A stretch of 64,000 bases of DNA from JACVRN01 sp963715565 (lineage in GTDB: Bacteria; Acidobacteriota; Blastocatellia; Pyrinomonadales; Pyrinomonadaceae): contig OY970256.1 of assembly GCA_963715565.1 (NCBI GenBank), positions 5,766,001 to 5,830,000 on the forward strand, read 5' to 3'. Under the pieces are notes generated by a model. It was not told the DNA's origin. It ran no database searches and saw nothing but the letters and a program-made list of their open reading frames with translations. Positions 9,002 through 15,158 of this stretch are shown here, piece after piece. How positions within the stretch are numbered: position 1 is the first letter of the stretch; every line of letters starts with the position of its first letter. Position numbers and translations under genes: made by a program.

Positions 9002-9076
9002 ATCTTTACCGCTACTGTCAGTTCATCGGAGTGTTCGTGTCGTATAATTGAGCGCGCTAAGGTCGGATTGATGGAA

Positions 9077-9117
9077 AAACAGGGTGGCTTGTTTAATATG
9101 AGCAAGCCACCCTGTTT
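9077..9117. terminator. 15-bp perfect hairpin, probable bidirectional terminator
   Basis: Arms 9077-9091 and 9103-9117 are perfect inverted copies around an 11-base loop. On the minus strand the stem runs into five T residues, so it can end transcripts from the brn genes on the right; on the plus strand it would follow the CRISPR array. The rest of 9002-9293 shows no gene. Confidence 0.65.
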
Positions 9118-9293
9118 GCTTAGAGATTCCAGTTGGGTAGTTCTTGGCAGGGGCTATCTATTTGCGCGCTGGCAACATTTTTCTATTGCTTGTGCGCCTG
9201 TGATTTCGCTTGATCCGCCGCGGAAGTAGTAATGGCAGGGTACATCCGGCATTTGAAGCACATCTTGCTATGCTTCCTTTTATCTGTCATTGC

Positions 9294-9635
9294 TCAAGCT
9301 CTTTTCCGGCGCTTGTGAAGGCGCTCGGCGACCGCATTGATGAATCGCTCGTCGTTGACCAGAGATGAAAAGGGGTCGCCTTGGTCGCGCTCCATGACGG
9401 CGCGCAATTCATTGTTGATCTGCGTTTGATAGGGAGCGGCGTGCGGCGCAGCGGCGCGGCGCTTGAAATATTCCAGCACGTCGCCGTCCACGTACATCGT
9501 CACCCTCACCTTGCAATCGGAGAGCGTCCCTTCGCCGGGTTTGGTTTGGTGGCGGCGCGGGATGCACCTTAAACCGTGCGCCCGTGCGCGTTCGCTCGTC
9601 TCTTCAGTATCTTTTTCTGTTCTCTTCATATTCAT
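9294..9635 (-). CDS. brnA: BrnA-type antitoxin
   Basis: 113 residues. The core VRVTMYVDGDVLEYFKRRA followed by YQTQINNELRAVMER is the ribbon-helix-helix DNA-binding region of BrnA antitoxins, which bind BrnT and repress their own operon. The C-terminus carries a Lys/Arg-rich tail. It lies 7 bases downstream of the brnT remnant on the minus strand, the normal order. The reading frame looks intact although its toxin partner does not. Confidence 0.78.
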   Translation of the reverse strand: MNMKRTEKDTEETSERARAHGLRCIPRRHQTKPGEGTLSDCKVRVTMYVDGDVLEYFKRRAAAPHAAPYQTQINNELRAVMERDQGDPFSSLVNDERFINAVAERLHKRRKRA

Positions 9636-9642
9636 TTACCAT

Positions 9643-9891
9643 CTAGGGTTCAGCACGCCGCGCCGTAATAAAATGCAGTTCATCGGGAGTGGGTTCGGTG
9701 TAAACCAAATAGACCAAGCCATAGCTAGTCAGCCCAATGATAGCGTAGCGCGTTTCATCTGCTGTGGAGTGGACTACGTCTTCAAATTCGACGGCAAAAG
9801 GGTCGCTGAAAATTTCTATGATCCGCACAAACTCAACGTGGTGCTCGCACTCGACCTACTCCGCTTTGTCTTCGTCCCACGAAAATCTAAC
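9643..9891 (-). pseudogene. brnT: BrnT-type ribonuclease toxin, interrupted by an in-frame stop
   Basis: The BrnT frame can be read from about 9891 (RFSWDEDKAE, the catalytic N-terminus), hits a TAG at 9856-9858, and continues in the same frame as HHVEF, FSDPFAVEFEDVVHS, RYAIIGLTSYG and FITARRAEP to a stop at 9643. Only 61 codons remain from an internal GTG at 9828. The usual residues after ARRA (a short Arg/Glu helix) are also missing. The missing W-D-x-x-K segment suggests an inactive toxin. Sequence error at the TAG is the alternative. Confidence 0.72.
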
Positions 9892-10263
9892 TGGCCTATA
9901 TATACTTAGGCATATTCATTGTAGCCAATCAAGGTGGCGGAAAAGCGAACAGAGCGTTGCGCTCCGTAGCCTCTCGTGAAACATGCGTGAAAGTCTGTAT
10001 CAACATCCGTCCATAAGCCGTCGCTTCAAAAGGCCGTGAACGTCCGTTTTTGTCGGCATTTCATGCAAGGGTCAACTGTAGTCAACAAGGGCACTCCTTA
10101 TTGTGACAAATACAACAAACTTCCACTAAAATCTGCGCCAGCAAAATATTTCCGCTTTATTGATCCTTTGTACAGTGACACGGATGCCCATCCTTTGGGT
10201 CGCAACGCTCAAGGGTATAGCGGTTCAATCAAGAATTCTCTAACGGTGGGCGTTGACAAATAA
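9892..10263. other. intergenic stretch without a supported gene
   Basis: A 75-codon plus-strand frame (10036-10263) ends here, but its composition is unconvincing, no ribosome site precedes it and I recognise no motif. Otherwise I see no structured element until the hairpin at 10264. Confidence 0.4.
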
Positions 10264-10307
10264 ACGGGCGGGAGTTGGAAACCGTTTAGTTTCCAACTCC
10301 CGCCCGT
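10264..10307. terminator. 19-bp perfect hairpin, terminator for the minus-strand gene on its right
   Basis: Arms 10264-10282 and 10289-10307 are perfect inverted copies around a 6-base loop. It lies 23 bases past the stop of the minus-strand gene at 10331. There is TTTA after the stem on the minus strand, and CTGTTTA on the plus strand, so it may work both ways. Confidence 0.75.
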
Positions 10308-10330
10308 CTGTTTATGCAGTTGCAGAGGTG

Positions 10331-10774
10331 TTAATAACCTCCGTAGCCGTCGGCGTAGCCGTTCTCGAATCCGTCGCGGAAATAACGGCGGTACAAGTCC
10401 TTGTCACCCAGACGTGAGCTGTAATCCTTCGTGGCCTTCTGATAGGCGCTCTCGTCCCTGAAGTCGTAACGCTCATTGCGGTTGCGATCCTTGCGGCCTT
10501 CCTTGATGCCTTCGTTGTAGCCTGCGTTCAAGGCCGTCTGTCGAAGCTGGTATGAGCCACCATAGTTGCCGCCACGCCGGTTGCGACCACGACGATTCCG
10601 ATCATTGTCGCGGTCGTCGTCCTGATCTCTGTCACGGTCGCGACCGTACGACCCGTCCTGATCGTTTCTGAATTGCGCCTGAGTTGTGATGCCCGACGCC
10701 CAACCGATACCTGCCAGTAAAGATAATGAAAGTATTGCTCCTGAGAGTTTGCTTTTGAAGTTGATTGATTTCAT
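10331..10774 (-). CDS. secreted Arg/Asp-rich protein with Tyr/Gly C-terminal motif
   Basis: 147 residues from the ATG at 10774, chosen because it opens a clear signal peptide (MKSINFKSKLSGAILSLSLL...) and has AGGAGGT just upstream. After cleavage comes a DRDRDQDDDRDNDRNRRG low-complexity charged run, then a region of about 75 residues with LRQTALNAGYNEG and ending YRRYFRDGFENGYADGYGGY. The same C-terminal motif occurs in the Gln-rich protein at 12835, so the two are paralogous in that part. Function unknown; probably periplasmic or surface. Confidence 0.7.
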   Translation of the reverse strand: MKSINFKSKLSGAILSLSLLAGIGWASGITTQAQFRNDQDGSYGRDRDRDQDDDRDNDRNRRGRNRRGGNYGGSYQLRQTALNAGYNEGIKEGRKDRNRNERYDFRDESAYQKATKDYSSRLGDKDLYRRYFRDGFENGYADGYGGY

Positions 10775-11045
10775 CTCTGACCTCCTGCCGCGGCAAGACA
10801 GCAACTTGTATGCCCTTCAGGAAGGAGAGACGATTGTTGGATTTTGTGGGCCAATCACGTCGTGACCAGTTCAGACTTTACACGAAATCGTTTTATCTTA
10901 AACTACTTCGGTAAGAGAAAAGCGGAGACTGAAACTGCCTTTAAGCATTTGGGCAATCGCGTTATCTTTATTCAAAAGTTTATCAGCCTACCCACGAGCA
11001 GGCGGGTGTAACCGCAACTCTACTACAGTCGTCTTAAATGACAGG

Positions 11046-11438
11046 ATGTTTCTTGCCAAGAGAATGAGAAAGCTCGGCTGGCATCGATGGCTGTTGTTGC
11101 TGCTGTTTCTGGTGGCCGTCTTTGCCACAGGACTTTTCGCCGTGCGCGCAGTACGTCGCGCCGTCTACTGGCGTTATCACAGGGACGAAACCATTCGCCC
11201 CTGGATGAGCGTGCGTTACGTGGCGCGCTCCTACCGCGTACCGCCCCAAGTGCTCTATGAAGCGATAGGCGTTGAGCCCCGCGCGCGAGACCGCCGCCCG
11301 TTGAGAGAAATCGCGCGTGAGCAGAATCGGTCTGTAGACGATTTAATCTACGCGTTGCAGGAAGCAATCAAACGCTGGCGCGCGTCGCCTCAGCACGGGC
11401 CGCAGCCATCCTCAAGCGGCGGAGGTGGGCCGCCATGA
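11046..11438 (+). CDS. small membrane-anchored protein of unknown function
   Basis: 130 residues. One hydrophobic helix (about residues 14-34) follows a basic N-terminus, then a basic soluble part with two short helical units, WMSVRYVARSYRVPPQVLYEAIGV and REIAREQNRSVDDLIYALQEAI, each resembling a helix-turn-helix, and a Pro/Ser/Gly tail. No known family recognised. Its stop overlaps the dedA start (ATGA), so the two are co-translated and may work together at the membrane. Confidence 0.65.
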   Translation: MFLAKRMRKLGWHRWLLLLLFLVAVFATGLFAVRAVRRAVYWRYHRDETIRPWMSVRYVARSYRVPPQVLYEAIGVEPRARDRRPLREIAREQNRSVDDLIYALQEAIKRWRASPQHGPQPSSSGGGGPP

Positions 11439-12076
11439 GCCTCAGCGATTACGTGCTCAGCACGCTGGGCATCTACGGCCTGCCCGTCTTGTTCGCTGCC
11501 CTTTTGATAGGCGCGGTTGGCCTCCCATTGCCCGGAACCCTGTTGTTGCTCGCCGCAGGCTCATTCATCGAAGAGGGTGAAATGAGCCTCTGGCCTGTGA
11601 TTCTGTTGTCGGCTACGGGGGCGATTCTAGGCGACAACGTCGGATACGTGCTGGGCCGCTGGGGTGGCCGTCGTGTGAACGCGTTGCTCAGCCGTCTTGT
11701 CGGCGGCCAGAAACGACTTGCACAGGCAGAGACGTGGTTGAAGCGCCGGCAAGGCGCAGCCATATTTTTGAGCCGCTGGCTGTTGACGCCTCTAGGGCCG
11801 GTCGTGAACCTGAGCGCTGGCCTGACAAACTATTCATGGCGGCGCTTCCTTCTCTACAGCGTCACGGGCGAAGCGTTGTGGGTCTTGCTGTACGTTCTGC
11901 TGGGCAGGTTCTTCAGCGACCGCGTGCAGGCCATGAGCGACCTTTTAGGCGATGTCGTGTGGATGACGGTCAGCCTGCTGTTTGTGGTCCTGCTCGGTCA
12001 CAGTCTCATACAGTATTTCCGCCCGACGGAAAAGACGAAGACGTCCGGTCCGCTCGTTGACGACAGGTCCGGATGA
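11435..12076 (+). CDS. DedA family membrane protein
   Basis: 213 residues. DedA proteins are inner-membrane proteins linked to lipid-carrier recycling and membrane potential. The features are the ALLIGAVGLPLPGTLLLLAAG stretch near residues 20-40, GDNVGYVLGRWGG (68-80), FLSRWLLTPLGPVVNLSAGL (about 111-130) with its conserved Arg and Pro, and later hydrophobic segments. GGAGG precedes the start inside the upstream gene. Substrate cannot be told from the sequence. Confidence 0.87.
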   Translation: MSLSDYVLSTLGIYGLPVLFAALLIGAVGLPLPGTLLLLAAGSFIEEGEMSLWPVILLSATGAILGDNVGYVLGRWGGRRVNALLSRLVGGQKRLAQAETWLKRRQGAAIFLSRWLLTPLGPVVNLSAGLTNYSWRRFLLYSVTGEALWVLLYVLLGRFFSDRVQAMSDLLGDVVWMTVSLLFVVLLGHSLIQYFRPTEKTKTSGPLVDDRSG

Positions 12077-12161
12077 TTTGTTGCTAAAAATCTTCGTCCA
12101 GAAAAATGGTCCGGGGCAAAGAAATTGTTGTAACTGACTTCTTCTCTCAGGCGTTTTGATT

Positions 12162-12227
12162 AATAGGTCGGGCTCTCCCCGTTGGCGCTGTCACAGCGCG
12201 GGGAATTGTGCCCGGCCTATTTTTTTT
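12162..12227 (+). promoter_or_regulatory. nested hairpin with U-tract abutting a ribosome site: terminator or attenuator
   Basis: An outer 12-bp stem (12162-12173 with 12210-12221, one mismatch) encloses an inner CCCCG/CGGGG stem and a GCGCTG-TCA-CAGCGC hairpin. Eight T residues follow (12220-12227), and the ribosome site of the next gene begins 4 bases later. It can end dedA transcripts, but the next gene has no room for a promoter after it, so its own transcript would pass through this stem. Confidence 0.7.
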
Positions 12228-12243
12228 GAGAAAGGGGAAGGTG

Positions 12244-12546
12244 ATGAAAAAATTACTCGCACTTACACTGTCACTAGCTTCAATCGTGTTCGTAGCTTCA
12301 TCGGCAGAGGCGAAGGTCGGGAGTTCAACAGTCGCTCCGGCGACGTCGATTACGGCTAACGAGGCCGCCGCGCAGTTCAGGACTCAGGGAATATGGGGCA
12401 GACGTAATAACCGGCGCGCTCACGTTGTGACGCAGACCCGGCTCGTTCGTTACGGAAGGCGAATCTACCGCGAGACCTATCAGGTCAGGTATCTGCCCAA
12501 CGGCAGAACGCAGACGAGGTTGATAAGCCGTGTGAGAGTGCGCTAA
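12244..12546 (+). CDS. small secreted basic protein of unknown function
   Basis: 100 residues from the ATG at 12244, preceded by AAAGGGGAAGGTG. A signal peptide (MKKLLALTLSLASIVFVASSAEA) is followed by a short linker with AANEAAAQF-like residues and a basic C-terminal part with three TQTR-type repeats (VTQTRLVRYGRRIYRETYQVRY, then RTQTRLISRVRV). No family recognised. Its 5' leader contains a terminator-like hairpin, so expression may be controlled by attenuation. Confidence 0.7.
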   Translation: MKKLLALTLSLASIVFVASSAEAKVGSSTVAPATSITANEAAAQFRTQGIWGRRNNRRAHVVTQTRLVRYGRRIYRETYQVRYLPNGRTQTRLISRVRVR

Positions 12547-12566
12547 GCGTTACGAAACAGTCAGGG

Positions 12567-12604
12567 GCCGGTCTGCCGGAACGGATTTACCAAGGCAGAC
12601 CGGC
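12567..12604 (+). terminator. 11-bp hairpin after the small secreted gene
   Basis: Arms 12567-12577 and 12594-12604 pair perfectly and are followed by TTCTGCTT. It lies 20 bases after the stop at 12546. The rest of the gap up to 12834 shows no gene. Confidence 0.65.
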
Positions 12605-12834
12605 TTCTGCTTACATGGCTTTATCTATCTGACCTTGTGGCTTCTATCAGGACAGAGCGTTCAGGCTGATAGCGCTTTAACACTATAAAGGTTACAGATG
12701 TACGATACGGTGTTTGCCAATAGGTCAGATGGAGTTGGAAACTAAGTTTATTCAGCCACTTAACTTATGGAATGGGAGTTGCTATTCCATTTATGGAATC
12801 AATTGGGGTTCTAACGGTTAGAGGGGGAAGGAAA

Positions 12835-13932
12835 ATGAAAGTTAGCTATATTAAGCGATTGGTCATTTCATCCGTGGTCGGTGTGGTGTCGCTGGTGGGA
12901 ACAAGCGGCCTGGCCTACGCGCAGGGGCGTGGTCAGGGACGTGGTCAAGAAAGACAGGAGCAGCGACAGCAGGAGCGACAGGAAAGGCAACAGGAGCGTG
13001 CGCAACAGCGCAACGAGCAACAGCAAGCTCGTCAGGTCCAGCAGCAACAACAGCAGCAGGTGCAACAGCAACAAGTTCAGCAGCGCGTGGAGCAGCGTCA
13101 GGCTCAGCAGCGCCAGCAGGAGTTGCAGCAACAGCAGCGACAGATTGAGATTCAACAGCAGCGACAGGCTGCGATTCAGCAACAGCGACAGGCTGCCATT
13201 CAACAGCGCCAGCAGCAGCAACAGATTCTAGTCCAGCAGCGACAGGCGCAACAGCAGCAAATTCAACAGCAGCGTCAGATTCAGTTGCAGCAGCAACAGG
13301 CTCAGATACGTCAGGGCCAGATAGCGCAACAACGCTCCGTCAACGATCGCCAGCGTTTGATCTGGCAACAGCAGCAGCAACAGCGCGTCTCGCTCTATCG
13401 CCAGCAACTGGAACAGCAGCAGCGCATCGCGCTCCAACGACAGCAGTCGCTTCAGCAGCAGAGACGTATAGCACAGTGGCGCTACCAGCAGCAGTATCTG
13501 GCTTACATGCGCCAGCAGCAACTACGTCTTCAGAACCAGAGTTACAACGATCAGTACTACTACGCGAATCCTAACTATCGCTACAATCGCGGAGGCAGGT
13601 ACTACGAGACGAATCAATACGGGGCCGAGATGCTCAGGCAGGCCATCAACTACGGCTACGAGCAGGGCTTCCGTGCAGGACAGGCTGACAGGGAAGATGG
13701 CTGGAGACAACCGAGCTATCAGGACTCCTACGCCTATCAGGATGCAAGCTACGGATATAACGGCTACTACGTTGATTCCAACGAGTACCGCTACTACTTC
13801 CGCGAGGGCTTCCGCAGGGGTTATGAGGACGGCTATTACAGCCGCTCGCAGTACGGCAGATACTCCAACGGTACTGCCAACATCCTGACGACCATCCTTC
13901 AGCAGATACTCAACCTTCAGCTCTTCAACTAA
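12835..13932 (+). CDS. secreted Gln-rich protein with Tyr/Gly C-terminal motif
   Basis: 365 residues from the ATG at 12835, with GAGGGGGAAGG just ahead. A signal peptide ends near AYAQ. Residues about 30-230 are almost only Gln, Arg, Ala and Ile/Leu in coiled-coil-like QQQ/RQ runs encoded by CAG/CAA. The last 130 residues are Tyr/Asn/Gly-rich, with LRQAINYGYEQGFRAG and EYRYYFREGFRRGYEDGYY, the motif also found in the protein at 10331. Function unknown; a surface or matrix structural role is a guess. Expect read and assembly problems in the CAG-rich part. Confidence 0.72.
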   Translation: MKVSYIKRLVISSVVGVVSLVGTSGLAYAQGRGQGRGQERQEQRQQERQERQQERAQQRNEQQQARQVQQQQQQQVQQQQVQQRVEQRQAQQRQQELQQQQRQIEIQQQRQAAIQQQRQAAIQQRQQQQQILVQQRQAQQQQIQQQRQIQLQQQQAQIRQGQIAQQRSVNDRQRLIWQQQQQQRVSLYRQQLEQQQRIALQRQQSLQQQRRIAQWRYQQQYLAYMRQQQLRLQNQSYNDQYYYANPNYRYNRGGRYYETNQYGAEMLRQAINYGYEQGFRAGQADREDGWRQPSYQDSYAYQDASYGYNGYYVDSNEYRYYFREGFRRGYEDGYYSRSQYGRYSNGTANILTTILQQILNLQLFN

Positions 13933-13957
13933 AGAGCAACTGAGGTTGGTCAATAAA

Positions 13958-14009
13958 CGAGCGCCCGGTCTCCACAAAGTATAAAAGGAGACCGGGCGCT
14001 CGCTCTCTT
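13958..14009 (+). terminator. 16-bp perfect hairpin after the Gln-rich gene
   Basis: Arms 13958-13973 and 13987-14002 pair perfectly around a 13-base loop, followed by CTCTCTTT. From 14010 to 14290 there is no supported gene; a few short stems are visible (for example around 14217-14245) but none is clear enough to call an RNA. Confidence 0.75.
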
Positions 14010-14290
14010 TAAAGCAATTGAGGGAGATGTTTTGATTCCAGTATCGGGCGTCAGACGGAGAGCAAGGACTAAGTCTAGCAGGCAAGCGCTTGAAACGCCC
14101 GGATAAGCTTGTGATACTCACTCGCCAGTGATAGAGTGCGCGCCGAACAGTATCGGAAAGACTGCTGACCACATCAACCAGCAGCAGTGAACGAAAGCTG
14201 TACGGCGGGCTGGAGGAGTGATGAACTCCATCTGGCCCGTTCGCTTTTACTGGCGACTAATGCAACAAAAATGGAGCAGTCCCGCTTCGG

Positions 14291-14320
14291 TTGACACGCC
14301 CCGAACGCAGCCTTTATACT
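14291..14320 (+). promoter_or_regulatory. sigma-70 type promoter of the tRNA-Phe gene
   Basis: TTGACA at 14291-14296 and TATACT at 14315-14320 with an 18-base spacer. The expected start is near 14327, about 30 bases ahead of the tRNA. Confidence 0.75.
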
Positions 14321-14357
14321 GCCCTCTTTTCCGCGAACAAAAAGCGTGAAAATCCAC

Positions 14358-14430
14358 GGCCAGGTAGCTCAGTTGGTAGAGCGCGGCCCTGAAAAGGCCG
14401 GCGTCGGCGGTTCGATTCCGTCCCTGGCCA
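14358..14430 (+). tRNA. tRNA-Phe (GAA)
   Basis: 73 bases folding as a full cloverleaf. The acceptor GGCCAGG pairs with CCTGGCC with discriminator A. The D-arm contains AGCTCAGTTGGTAGAGC, the anticodon arm GGCCCTGAAAAGGCC gives loop anticodon GAA, and the T-arm carries GGTTCGATTCC. The CCA end is not encoded. A strong promoter lies just upstream. Confidence 0.96.
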
Positions 14431-14441
14431 TCCGTCAAATG

Positions 14442-14520
14442 AGTCCCAAGTCCAAAGTCCCAAATCCCAAGTCATAGAAGATTTATTCGACTTGGGATTT
14501 GGGACTTGAGACTTGGGACT
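14442..14520. repeat. heptamer inverted repeat, family A (copy 1)
   Basis: Left arm 14442-14473 is AGTCCCA-type units in 7-bp steps; the right arm 14489-14520 is its inverse. It fills the space between tRNA-Phe and the stop of the minus-strand gene at 14526. Other family A copies are at 43732 and 61650. Confidence 0.9.
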
Positions 14521-14525
14521 CTTGT

Positions 14526-14981
14526 TTAGCGTTTCCAGTAGTTCTTGATTTTTTGCGCGAGCAGGGGGAAGGGGACGTATTCGGCCTGTCGCCCGGAGCG
14601 GCGCAGCTCCTCTATCATACGCATCGCGCCGTCTGCGTTGCGCGTGTGCACCATGATGGTCGAGGCGCGCTGCACTTCGGGACGCGCGGCGAGCCACAGC
14701 GCTACGGCGTATCCGGTTCTTTCATCATCGTTTGATTCCGAGTGGTAGTGCTCGGGCAGAAGGTCGTGGTCTAAAAAGATGGCGTCGTAGAGATTTGCTT
14801 TGAGCATCTCAAGGGCGCTCTGGACATCTTCGGCGACGTCGAGCTGGTCGCCGCGAAAACGCTTGGCGAACCAGGCATGACGCCGCGTGTCGTCGTCCAG
14901 CAGAAAGACGCGAATCGGATTGCGTTCGGCGCTCCGGCCGCCTATGCCGAGCTTTCTCAGCATTCCGTTCCAGATGCTCAT
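14526..14981 (-). CDS. cyclic-phosphate processing receiver-like protein
   Basis: 151 residues. After a short N-terminus it has a receiver-like fold: IRVFLLDDDTRRHAWF (acidic cluster DDD near residues 29-31), then YDAIFLDHDLLPEHYH with the usual phospho-Asp strand position, and a late PEVQRASTIMVHTRNADGA strand. The LDHDL and HTxN features match the cREC family rather than ordinary response regulators, and there is no output domain. Such proteins are linked to cyclic-phosphate RNA end processing; that link is general knowledge, not shown here. Confidence 0.68.
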   Translation of the reverse strand: MSIWNGMLRKLGIGGRSAERNPIRVFLLDDDTRRHAWFAKRFRGDQLDVAEDVQSALEMLKANLYDAIFLDHDLLPEHYHSESNDDERTGYAVALWLAARPEVQRASTIMVHTRNADGAMRMIEELRRSGRQAEYVPFPLLAQKIKNYWKR

Positions 14982-15158
14982 CTCTTGTAGGATTAAAACC
15001 CCCGTGGTGAGAATAACGGTCGTGGCGCTTTGACTTGCTCAAGGATTGAACCAGCATGCATGCGTTAACTATACCACAAGTCCGCGCTGGATGGAGACGC
15101 GCGGGGGCGCAGGCAAAAGAGCGTAAAGCCGTAGAGGTGTTGTATTCTTGCGGGCAAG

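Noticed and set aside
8755..9105. Minus-strand frame across the CRISPR array
   Set aside because: It is a reading of the repeats themselves, with the same peptide recurring per repeat; arrays are not coding.
9002..9293. Further degenerate CRISPR repeats after the third repeat
   Set aside because: No stretch here matches the repeat; the only structure is a terminator-like hairpin.
10036..10263. 75-codon plus-strand frame
   Set aside because: No ribosome site, no recognisable motif, uneven composition, and it ends right at a terminator hairpin serving the opposite strand.
12868..13521. Leu-rich minus-strand frames opposite the Gln-rich gene
   Set aside because: They are the complement of CAG/CAA runs; the plus-strand frame has the signal peptide, ribosome site and terminator.
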